Below, in pieces: positions 53,189 through 60,629 of a stretch of 64,000 bases of DNA. Each line of letters begins with the position of its first letter. Positions within the stretch are counted from its first letter, which is position 1. This DNA comes from an uncultured beta proteobacterium (GTDB lineage Bacteria; Pseudomonadota; Gammaproteobacteria; Burkholderiales; Burkholderiaceae_B), in assembly GCA_903821335.1 (NCBI GenBank), contig CAIJKV010000005.1, positions 1 through 64,000 of the forward strand, written 5' to 3'. A program made the translations under genes and the position numbers. The notes under the pieces were generated by a model, which saw only the letters and a list, made by a program, of their open reading frames with translations, was not told the DNA's origin and made no database searches.

Positions 53189-54301
53189 ATGAGCAAGCTT
53201 TTCTCGCCGTTTGCCCTCGGCCCCGTCATGCTGGAAAACCGCATCGTGATCGCACCGATGTGCCAATACTCGGCCATTGACGGCAATGCTAACGACTGGC
53301 ACCTGATTCATCTTGGCCAGATGGCCCTATCGGGCGCCGGCGCACTCATCATCGAGGCGACCGCCGTCGAAGCCGTGGGGCGGATCACGCCAGGATGCCT
53401 GGGACTGTGGTCTGACGAAACTGAAGCGGCTCTTGCGCGCGTGTTCGATTCCATCAGCGAGTACGCGTCCATGCCGATCATGATTCAGCTCGGCCATGCC
53501 GGACGCAAAGCCTCAAGCCACCGCCCCTGGGACGGCGGCCTGCTGCAGTTGCCACAGGACGGCGGCTGGCGCCCCTACGGCCCCTCTGCCACGCCTCACC
53601 TGGTGGACGAGCCCGCCCCGATCGCGATGGAACAAGCCGATATGGTTCGCATCGTTCAGGCGTTCGTCGACTCGGCAAAACGGGCCGTGCGCATCGGTTT
53701 CAAGGGTGTCGAGTTGCACCATGCGCATGGTTACCTGCTGCACCAGTTCATGTCACCGATTTCCAACCAGCGCACCGATCAATATGGCGGATCGCTTGAA
53801 AACCGCATGCGTTTCCCACTCGAAGTGTTTGAGGCCGTGCGGCGGGTCGTGCCATCAGACGTGGCGCTGGGTGTGCGGGTATCGGCTACCGATTGGGTCG
53901 AAGGCGGCGTGACGCCCGAGGAAAACATTGAACTGGGCCTGCGGCTCAAAGCACTTGGCTGCGACTTCATCCACGTTTCAAGCGGTGGTGTGTCGCCACT
54001 GCAACAAATTCCGGTCGGACCCGGCTACCAGGTGCCACTGGCCACCCAGATCAAGCATGGCACGGGCCTGACCACGATCGCCGTCGGCATGATCACCGAC
54101 CCCCAACAAGCCGAGGACATCATCGCCAAAGGCGAGGCCGACCTGGTCGCCCTGGCCCGCGCGATGTTGTATGACCCGCGCTGGCCATGGCATGCCGCGG
54201 CGGCACTCGGCGCACAAGTCCAGGCGCCTAAGCAGTACTGGCGCTCGCAGCCGCGCGGCCTGGGCAAGCTGTTTGGCGATGCCAGGACGGGCCAGCGTTA
54301 A
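53189..54301 (+). CDS. Old yellow enzyme family NADH:flavin oxidoreductase (YqjM-like)
   Basis: 370-aa FMN-dependent ene-reductase. Starts with LFSPFALGPVMLENRIVIAPM; the active-site Cys is in PMCQYSAIDG (residue 26), the His pair in GFKGVELHHAHGYLLHQF, and QRTDQYGGSLENRMRF follows. This fits the YqjM/thermophilic-like subclass, which uses a Cys to tune the flavin. It reduces activated C=C bonds of aldehydes, ketones or maleimides. It abuts the convergent yajQ gene with no gap. Confidence 0.93.
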   Translation: MSKLFSPFALGPVMLENRIVIAPMCQYSAIDGNANDWHLIHLGQMALSGAGALIIEATAVEAVGRITPGCLGLWSDETEAALARVFDSISEYASMPIMIQLGHAGRKASSHRPWDGGLLQLPQDGGWRPYGPSATPHLVDEPAPIAMEQADMVRIVQAFVDSAKRAVRIGFKGVELHHAHGYLLHQFMSPISNQRTDQYGGSLENRMRFPLEVFEAVRRVVPSDVALGVRVSATDWVEGGVTPEENIELGLRLKALGCDFIHVSSGGVSPLQQIPVGPGYQVPLATQIKHGTGLTTIAVGMITDPQQAEDIIAKGEADLVALARAMLYDPRWPWHAAAALGAQVQAPKQYWRSQPRGLGKLFGDARTGQR

Positions 54302-54784
54302 TCAGTCCCTGAAATTATTGAACTGAAGCGGCAATTCGACATCGACGGTTTTCAGCAAAGCAATCGCACCCTGGAGATCGTCGCGCTTCTTGCCGATGAT
54401 GCGCAGTTTTTCACCGGTGATCTGGGTTTCCACTTTCAGTTTTTTTTCTTTGATGGCTGCGATCAGCTTTTTTGAAATCGGCTGTTCAATACCCTGCTTG
54501 ATGGTCACTTTCTGGCGGGCACCACCCAAGTTTTCAAGCGGGTCGGCCACATCCATGCAACGGGTATCGATGCCGCGCGCACTCAGTCTGGCACGCAAGA
54601 TATCAATCATCTGCTTGAGCTGGAACGCGCTCGACGCCACCTGCGTCACCACCAGATCGTCCAGTTCAAACTTGGCCTGCGTCCCTTTGAAATCAAAGCG
54701 CGTGGAAAGCTCGCGATTGGCCTGATCGACCGCATTGGTCAATTCATGTTTATCAACTTCGGAAACAACGTCAAATGAGGGCAT
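54302..54784 (-). CDS. YajQ-family nucleotide-binding protein
   Basis: 160-aa two-domain RNP-like YajQ/XC_3703 protein. MPSFDVVSEVDKHELTNAVD at the start, TRFDFKGTQAKFEL, KVTIKQGIEQPISKKLIAAI and VETQITGEKLRIIGKKRDDLQ are conserved blocks. Members bind cyclic di-GMP or other nucleotides and act as cytoplasmic effectors in virulence or regulation. Full length, own strand, immediately convergent with the old yellow enzyme gene. Confidence 0.95.
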   Translation of the reverse strand: MPSFDVVSEVDKHELTNAVDQANRELSTRFDFKGTQAKFELDDLVVTQVASSAFQLKQMIDILRARLSARGIDTRCMDVADPLENLGGARQKVTIKQGIEQPISKKLIAAIKEKKLKVETQITGEKLRIIGKKRDDLQGAIALLKTVDVELPLQFNNFRD

Positions 54785-54879
54785 GGTTCAATCCTGGCAA
54801 TATATCCACTGCGACAGCGTTAGTTTAAGCCTTCTGGCGGCTAGAATGAACTCGCCTTCCCTCGATCCGGAACCCTGAC

Positions 54880-55740
54880 ATGGCAGACTGCACTGGCGTG
54901 ATTGCACAACTATTCATTTACCCGGTCAAATCGTGCGCCGGCATTGAGCTGAGTGTGTCGGATGTCACGGCTTGCGGACTGAAATGGGACCGGGAGTGGA
55001 TGATTGTCGATCAGACCGGGCAATTCCTGACGCAACGACAGATTCCGCACATGGTCTGGATCGTCCCGCTGCTGACCGATACTGCCCTGATTCTTTCCGC
55101 ACCCAATTGCCCGACCATTGAGGTACCGTTTGCGACAGCAGGCGTCGCACGCCCGGTGTCGATCTGGAACGACACGGTCTTGGGCGACGACATGGGCGAC
55201 GAGATTGCCGCCTGGCTTGATGCGTTCCTGGCTGTACCCGGCAAGCAATTCAGATTGGTGCGCTTTTCCGCCCAGTCCCGACGACTGTCCAGTACGCAAT
55301 GGACCCAGGGCGTCGAAGCCCCCAATCAGTTCAGCGACGGCTTCGCTGTCAATATCGTCACACAGAGCGCGCTCGACGCACTCAATGAACGACTCGGCGA
55401 CGCGGGCGGTGAACCGGTGAGCATCCACCGGTTTCGACCTAACATCGTGATCGAAGGGCTGGAGCCCCACGAAGAAGACAACCTCGACACCCTCACCATC
55501 CACACGGTGACAGGGGCCGTCGAATTCGTGCTGGTCAAGCCTTGCCCCCGCTGCGCGATACCCAATATCGACCCTTACACCGCCAGCAGTTCGCCCGAGG
55601 TCGGCCTGACCCTAGCCGAGTATCGGTCGCTGGCGCGCATGGATGGCGCCATCTGTTTTGCCATGAATGCGATTGTGCGCTCCGGTGCGGGCCGCACCCT
55701 GCACACCGGTGCGCCGTTCGACGCCGACTTCGCGATCTGA
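54880..55740 (+). CDS. MOSC-domain protein with N-terminal beta-barrel domain
   Basis: 286-aa protein with a MOSC N-terminal beta-barrel (residues 1-120, IAQLFIYPVKSCAGIELS) and a C-terminal MOSC domain (QFSDGFAVNIVTQSALDALNE and FRPNIVIEG). The conserved Cys is in VLVKPCPRCAIPNIDP near residue 227. MOSC proteins bind or transfer the molybdenum cofactor, as in mARC and YcbX reductases. Since an Mo formate dehydrogenase lies elsewhere in the window, a Moco-dependent reductase is plausible; no partner flavoprotein is adjacent. Confidence 0.92.
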   Translation: MADCTGVIAQLFIYPVKSCAGIELSVSDVTACGLKWDREWMIVDQTGQFLTQRQIPHMVWIVPLLTDTALILSAPNCPTIEVPFATAGVARPVSIWNDTVLGDDMGDEIAAWLDAFLAVPGKQFRLVRFSAQSRRLSSTQWTQGVEAPNQFSDGFAVNIVTQSALDALNERLGDAGGEPVSIHRFRPNIVIEGLEPHEEDNLDTLTIHTVTGAVEFVLVKPCPRCAIPNIDPYTASSSPEVGLTLAEYRSLARMDGAICFAMNAIVRSGAGRTLHTGAPFDADFAI

Positions 55741-55838
55741 CGGCAGCCTCTCATCTGCCCAGCCCATCCTCGCATGCTAAATTCAATCACCGACTCTCGC
55801 CCCTGCACGATGCGGGCAACCTACTGGAAACAGCAATC

Positions 55839-55997
55839 ATGATCATGATGTTGCCGTTCTTGACGTTAGCCATTTCCATATGGCTCAGTATGCGCGGCCA
55901 ACGTAGCGGCGCGATCAGTGCCTGGGTCGTGACATTCATCATTTTCCTGGCTTGGTCGAAATACCACATGACCGACCCGCTGCATCTTTCTCTCTGA
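55839..55997 (+). CDS. DUF5993-type small membrane protein
   Basis: 52-aa inner-membrane peptide: two hydrophobic segments (LPFLTLAISIWLS; AISAWVVTFIIFLAW) separated by RGQRSG, ending with KYHMTDPLHLSL. This C-terminal HMTDPL motif and size match DUF5993. Such genes are usually located next to dsbB, as here (10-base gap), so a helper role in periplasmic disulfide formation is likely but unproven. The ATG at 55839 is followed by further ATGs at 55845 and 55848. Confidence 0.8.
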   Translation: MIMMLPFLTLAISIWLSMRGQRSGAISAWVVTFIIFLAWSKYHMTDPLHLSL

Positions 55998-56007
55998 GGC
56001 GCGACGC

Positions 56008-56583
56008 ATGAACAATCTCGATCTGCGCCAGGCTGGTTTTGCCGGCAAAAGCTGGTCACACTGGTTAAACCTGTTTGCCCTGGTCTGCGTGTGCGGTTCG
56101 CTCGTCGAGGCGTTTTATTCGCAAATTTTCCAGAACGAAATGCCCTGTCCGCTATGCCTGCTGCAGCGTGTCGCCTTGATGATGGCGGGAATCGGCATGA
56201 TGTTAAACGTGCGCGATGGCCCGTCGTCAGTCCACTACGCGATGATCCTGGCCTCCGCCATGGGCGGCGTGCTCACTTCGGGGCGCCAGATCTTGCTGCA
56301 CATCGCGCCAGGCGACAAGGGGTACGGGTCGACACTCTGGGGTCTGCACTTTTACTCGTGGGGCTTCGCGGCCTTCGTCGTCATGATGGTGTTTTGCGCA
56401 GTGATGCTGTGCATAGACCGCAACCACATGAAACTGGCCAGGGTCGCCGTTCTGGGCGGCCTGGGTGCCCTCGTGGTGTGGGTGTTTTTTGCCTTGGCCG
56501 CAGCCAATACCGTATCGACCATCATGGTCTGCAAATTCGGCGCTTGCCCGGAAAACCCAACCGAGTACCTCTGGAAGCTTTAA
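56008..56583 (+). CDS. dsbB: DsbB-like disulfide bond formation protein
   Basis: 191-aa four-helix inner-membrane quinone reductase-type protein. The first redox pair is CPLC at residues 47-50, followed by LQRVALMMAGIGM. The loop between helices 3 and 4 (PGDKGYGSTLWGLHFYS) has no Cys, while two cysteines occur near the C-terminus in VCKFGACPENP. This differs from E. coli DsbB, where the second pair is in the periplasmic loop. It follows DUF5993 at 10 bases and is 6 bases before an M23 peptidase gene. Confidence 0.9.
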   Translation: MNNLDLRQAGFAGKSWSHWLNLFALVCVCGSLVEAFYSQIFQNEMPCPLCLLQRVALMMAGIGMMLNVRDGPSSVHYAMILASAMGGVLTSGRQILLHIAPGDKGYGSTLWGLHFYSWGFAAFVVMMVFCAVMLCIDRNHMKLARVAVLGGLGALVVWVFFALAAANTVSTIMVCKFGACPENPTEYLWKL

Positions 56584-56589
56584 CAGGCG

Positions 56590-57450
56590 ATGCGTGTGAC
56601 AAGCAAGGTAAACGTACTGCGTGTGGTGATCATGCTGATCGCCGGTGCCATCAGTCAGCAGGTTTGGGCGGCATCTCCCAACCCACTTGATACCCTGAAC
56701 CACCCGGTGCCAGGCGGCGTGGCCGTCATACCGATTGAATCGTCCAGGCCACCTGGCGCAAAATTTCAGGGTAAGCAGGTACTGATCGTTCCGACCGGGC
56801 CCGGTCTCTGGGTGGCGCTGGTGGGTATCCCGCTGTCCACGCCTGCGCAACCACAGACTCTCGACGTGCAGACTTCGCAGGGCGCACGAACCCTATCATT
56901 TAGCGTGCAAGACAAAAAGTACAAGGAACAGCGCATTACGTTGAAGAACACCCGACAGGTCAACCCATTGCCCGAAGATCTCAAGCGCATCGAGATCGAA
57001 CTCAAGGAGCAGAGCCAGGCCTATCAGCAGTTCAGCCCTGGTCAACCCAGCAACGTCCTGTTCGACAAACCCGTGGACGGCCCCCTTTCAAGCTCCTTTG
57101 GACTGCATCGCTTTTTCAACGGCGAGCCGCGCGCCCCGCATTCGGGGGCTGACTTTCCAGTGCCGACCGGAACCCCGGTGCGGGCGCCGGCCGCTGGGCG
57201 TGTCATTCTTGTAGGCAACTATTTCTTTAACGGGCAAACCGTGTTTGTTGACCATGGGCAGGGCCTGATCAGCATGTTCTGCCATTTGTCGGTCCTCGAT
57301 GTCAAGCCAGGCGACTCGCTGTTGCGTGGCCAGACACTGGGCAAAGTTGGGGCGACTGGTCGGGTGACCGGTGCGCATCTGCACTGGAACGTCAGCCTGA
57401 ATGACGCCCGCGTGGATCCCGCAATATTTATCGGTGCGTTCAAACCCTGA
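56590..57450 (+). CDS. M23-family (LytM) metallopeptidase
   Basis: 286-aa exported murein hydrolase-type protein. Signal peptide VVIMLIAGAISQQVWAA, an N-terminal beta domain (residues 35-135) and a C-terminal M23 domain. Zinc ligands are His and Asp in APHSGADFPVPTG near residues 182-194 and HLHWN near 262. It probably cleaves peptidoglycan cross-links in the periplasm. The start ATG is 6 bases after dsbB, so these are likely cotranscribed. Confidence 0.93.
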   Translation: MRVTSKVNVLRVVIMLIAGAISQQVWAASPNPLDTLNHPVPGGVAVIPIESSRPPGAKFQGKQVLIVPTGPGLWVALVGIPLSTPAQPQTLDVQTSQGARTLSFSVQDKKYKEQRITLKNTRQVNPLPEDLKRIEIELKEQSQAYQQFSPGQPSNVLFDKPVDGPLSSSFGLHRFFNGEPRAPHSGADFPVPTGTPVRAPAAGRVILVGNYFFNGQTVFVDHGQGLISMFCHLSVLDVKPGDSLLRGQTLGKVGATGRVTGAHLHWNVSLNDARVDPAIFIGAFKP

Positions 57451-57485
57451 ACACGCGCGGCATCTCGCCCGGGATGCGGCAGGCC

Positions 57486-57950
57486 CTAGAGGAAGCGATC
57501 GAGAATGCGGCGGCTCGCCTTGTCGAGTTTCTGCATGTCACGCAGCAAAAAACGCAAGCCGTGGCTATCGGTGATGATGAGCGTCCACAACGCCAGCCGG
57601 CGGATATCTTCCTCGCCCTTGAGGATAAATCTAGTGTGTCCGCGGTCTGTTTCGACGTCCCAGGTACTCGGCGTCGAGACCGTCGACACGGAATTGATGC
57701 GATGGATTTCCGGCATGAGTTCGCGCGAAGAAACTTCCTCTTGTACCAACCCGCGCACATCTTCGGGCAAGTCAGCCGGCTTGTCCACCCAGACAATTTC
57801 CTTGCCTTCGGCACTCATGATCGCAATCGACCCCTCGGGCTCCGTCACCGGGAAGGCGCGCACTGGCGTCACACCGTCAAAAAGCTGACCGTCTGGCATG
57901 GTCAGCACCAGTCTGCCCGCACTATTACGCGACAGCAAAAAATCAAACAC
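57486..57950 (-). CDS. Cyanophycin-associated DUF1854 protein (GTG start)
   Basis: 154-aa DUF1854 protein. The GTG at 57950 overlaps the end of the ABC transporter gene by 8 bases and has AGAGG upstream; the longer frame is a shadow of the transporter. SAGRLVLTMPDGQLFDGVTPVRAFP, seen as LVLTMPDGQLFDGV, EGKEIVWVD, DRGHTRFILKGEEDIRR and DSHGLRFLLRDMQKLDKASRRILDRFL's core RFLLRDMQKLD are its features. DUF1854 proteins are known neighbours of cyanophycin genes; exact role unknown, presumably working with the adjacent transporter. Confidence 0.9.
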   Translation of the reverse strand: MFDFLLSRNSAGRLVLTMPDGQLFDGVTPVRAFPVTEPEGSIAIMSAEGKEIVWVDKPADLPEDVRGLVQEEVSSRELMPEIHRINSVSTVSTPSTWDVETDRGHTRFILKGEEDIRRLALWTLIITDSHGLRFLLRDMQKLDKASRRILDRFL

Positions 57951-60225
57951 TTTGCACCTCTTTGGCAGGTTCCAGAGGTGGTTCGGCCTCGACCCTGAGT
58001 TGCGCCTGGTAAAGCGCGTAGTAATGCCCTTGACGGGCGAGCAATTCTTCGTGCGGCCCAATTTCAACGACCTGACCCCGATCAAGCACGACCAGCCTGT
58101 CGGCCTTGCGCAAGGTACTGAGCCGGTGAGCAATCGCGATCGTCGTGCGTCCCTGGATCAGGTTATCGAGCGCTTCCTGGATTTCCATTTCTGTCGTCGT
58201 ATCGACTGAGGAGGTTGCTTCGTCCAGGATCAGGATACGTGGATCAATCAGCAGGGCGCGTGCGATCGAGATGCGCTGGCGTTCGCCACCGGACAAGGCC
58301 TGACCGCGTTCGCCAACGAGAGAGTCATAGCCTTGGGGCAGACGCAAAATAAATTCATGCGCGCGCGCGGCGCGCGCAGCCGCGACAATTTCCTCGCGTG
58401 TGGCCTCGGGCTTGCCGTACGCAATATTTTCGGCGATGGTGCCAAAAAACAGGAAAGGTTCCTGCAACACCAGGCCAATATTGCGGCGATAGGAAGTCAG
58501 GGAATAGGAGCGGATATCGACGCCATCGACACGAATGCCGCCTTCGGTGACATCATAAAAACGGCAGATCAGGTTGACCAGCGAGCTTTTGCCAGAACCG
58601 CTGTGGCCCACCAGACCAATCATTTCCCCGGCGCCGATACTCAGGTTGACGTTGCGCAAGACGGTACGGCTGCCATAGCGCAAGCCGGCATTACGGATTT
58701 CAATCCGACCTTCCACGCGTTCGAGAGGTACCGGACGCGCGGCGTCTGGAACACTTGAAACGTGGTCGAGAATATCGAAAATGCGCTTGGCACCGGCCGC
58801 AGCCTGCTGCGTATGTGAAACGATCCGGCTCATGGAATCGAGCCGTGTGTAGAACCGCCCGATATAGGCCAGGAACGCGGCCAGGACCCCGACGGTGATG
58901 GTGCTGCTGGCCACCTGCGAAATACCAAAGATCCAGACGACCAGCAGGCCGATTTCAGTCAGAAAGGTCACCGTCGGGGCAAACAGCGCCCAGATCTTGT
59001 TGATCCGGTCGTTCACGCCCAGGTAGCGGTCATTGGCCTCGCGAAAACGGGCGACTTCCCGGTGCTCTTGCGCAAACGCCTTGACCACGCGAATACCGGG
59101 TATCGTATCGGCCAGCACGTTGGTGACATCGGCCCAGGCCCGGTCGACTTTTTCAAACCCGTGACGCAGGCGACCACGCACCATGTTGATCATCCAGACG
59201 ATCATCGGCAGCGGTATCAGGGTCGTGAGCGCCAGCCAGGGGTCGATCGAAATCAGGATCGCAGCCGTCATGACGATCATCAGGACATCGTTGGCAAAAT
59301 CCAGCAGGTGCAGTGATAAAAAGAGATTAATCCGATCGGTCTCGCTACCGATACGGGCCATCAAGTCTCCCGTGCGTTTGCCACCAAAATATTGCAATGA
59401 CAACGTCTGCAGGTGCGTGAACGTGGTGGTGCGCAACCCGGCACCGATACGTTCGCTGACCCAGGCCAGCAGGTAAGTACGCGCCCAACTCAGCAACCAG
59501 GCCAGGAAGGCAGACACGACCAGGCCGGTCAGGTACAGCGTGACCAGGTCGTAGTTGATGGGCTTGCCGTTCTGGAACGGGATCAGGATGTCATCCATCA
59601 ACGGCATCGTCAGGTATGGGGGTACCAGCGTGGCGGCTGTCGACAGCAAGGTCAGGATGAACCCGAAAATCAGGGGTGCGCGATAGGGCTTGGCAAACCG
59701 TGCCAGTCGCAGTAACGCCCAGGTGTTACTGGGGCCAGGGGCATTCTCGTTGCAGACCGCGCACTCGTCCTGGTCGGGCGCGAATGGCGTACCGCACGTC
59801 GGACAGGCTGCCAGGTCGGCCTCGATCACGAGCGTCGGGTCAGCAAGCTGCTTCTGGCGCCTGGCAAACTGCTCGGCCAGCCGGCGCACCGCCGGCGTCA
59901 TGCCCAGCGTGTGGTGCCAGGCACCGAGCCGGACCCCCGCATCAAACAGCTCAATCGTGCCCACGCCTGCATGGTCCCGGTGCAACAGGGACTGCGCGGG
60001 CGCCAGCTGCCAGACCAGCCAGTCTGTCTCGCCGGGCGCGCGCGAGAGCAGCCGGTGCGAGGTCAGCACCAGCGCGCCTGAGGCAAAAAATAAATATTGA
60101 TCCAGATCAGGTGCGACCCAGGCCAACACCCTCTCATCCGGCAGGAGAAGCGGCCTTAATGCATCCGCCCAGCCTGTCGGCAGGGTAGGATCAAACACTG
60201 GATCAGTTGTTGAAAGAGATGTCAT
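57943..60225 (-). CDS. Cyanophycin-associated ABC transporter (fused permease/ATPase)
   Basis: 760-aa homodimeric-type ABC protein. A cytoplasmic N-terminal region (residues 1-165) ends in a zinc-ribbon with C141, C144, C155 and C158 (CPTCG and CAVC). The transmembrane domain follows with about six helices (residues ~180-460). The ATPase domain carries Walker A GHSGSGKSS near 530, the signature LSGGERQR and Walker B ILILDEATSS. An exporter topology is expected but the ribbon is unusual. It runs divergently from the cyanophycin synthetases and overlaps DUF1854. Possibly moves the amino acid building blocks or products; unproven. Confidence 0.92.
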   Translation of the reverse strand: MTSLSTTDPVFDPTLPTGWADALRPLLLPDERVLAWVAPDLDQYLFFASGALVLTSHRLLSRAPGETDWLVWQLAPAQSLLHRDHAGVGTIELFDAGVRLGAWHHTLGMTPAVRRLAEQFARRQKQLADPTLVIEADLAACPTCGTPFAPDQDECAVCNENAPGPSNTWALLRLARFAKPYRAPLIFGFILTLLSTAATLVPPYLTMPLMDDILIPFQNGKPINYDLVTLYLTGLVVSAFLAWLLSWARTYLLAWVSERIGAGLRTTTFTHLQTLSLQYFGGKRTGDLMARIGSETDRINLFLSLHLLDFANDVLMIVMTAAILISIDPWLALTTLIPLPMIVWMINMVRGRLRHGFEKVDRAWADVTNVLADTIPGIRVVKAFAQEHREVARFREANDRYLGVNDRINKIWALFAPTVTFLTEIGLLVVWIFGISQVASSTITVGVLAAFLAYIGRFYTRLDSMSRIVSHTQQAAAGAKRIFDILDHVSSVPDAARPVPLERVEGRIEIRNAGLRYGSRTVLRNVNLSIGAGEMIGLVGHSGSGKSSLVNLICRFYDVTEGGIRVDGVDIRSYSLTSYRRNIGLVLQEPFLFFGTIAENIAYGKPEATREEIVAAARAARAHEFILRLPQGYDSLVGERGQALSGGERQRISIARALLIDPRILILDEATSSVDTTTEMEIQEALDNLIQGRTTIAIAHRLSTLRKADRLVVLDRGQVVEIGPHEELLARQGHYYALYQAQLRVEAEPPLEPAKEVQSV

Positions 60226-60629
60226 CTCTGCGGCACACGACGCCCATCGGCCTAAACTACCGACTTCAACAGGAAGCGGCTCAGTAAGCTAGTTTTATCG
60301 AATAATCCCGTAAGTATAACGACCAACCCCGCCCGCGCCCGACAACAGGGCAACAGGCCTGAAGCCCGCAAGGCTTTTTGCTGCGATAATGACGGATACA
60401 CAACGTTGCTGCGGTGCAGCACTCAATAAGTACTCTGCAGCCTGTGTCTATTTCTATTTCTATTTCTATTTCTATTTCAATTTCAATTTCAATTTCAATT
60501 TCGTAACGCACTGCAACATGAACTGATGGCCTCGCCATGAACTTGTGACGTAATTTGGTATCCATTGCTTCAGTGGCGCTAACATCCGCCGTATAGATTC
60601 GAAAACTCAGACCGACTTTACCTGTCACC
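60226..60629. other. 404-base divergent gap between ABC transporter and cyanophycin synthetase genes
   Basis: No convincing gene. It holds the hexanucleotide tract described next and presumably both divergent promoters; a -35/-10 pair cannot be named with confidence. A reverse-strand frame across the tract encodes an Ile-Glu repeat and looks fortuitous. Confidence 0.6.
60449..60502. repeat. Hexanucleotide microsatellite: five TATTTC then four AATTTC
   Basis: Nine perfect 6-base units in two blocks differing at the first base. The tract ends 127 bases before the cyanophycin synthetase start and is 223 bases from the transporter start. Repeat-number changes here could modulate promoter spacing. 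Confidence 0.92.

Noticed and set aside
55542-55838. Longer plus-strand frame leading into DUF5993
   Set aside because: Overlaps the MOSC gene in another frame; only the last 52 codons from 55839 match a known small protein type.
57451-57485. GCATC...GATGC hairpin between M23 and DUF1854 genes
   Set aside because: Five-base stem without T-run; not enough to call a terminator.
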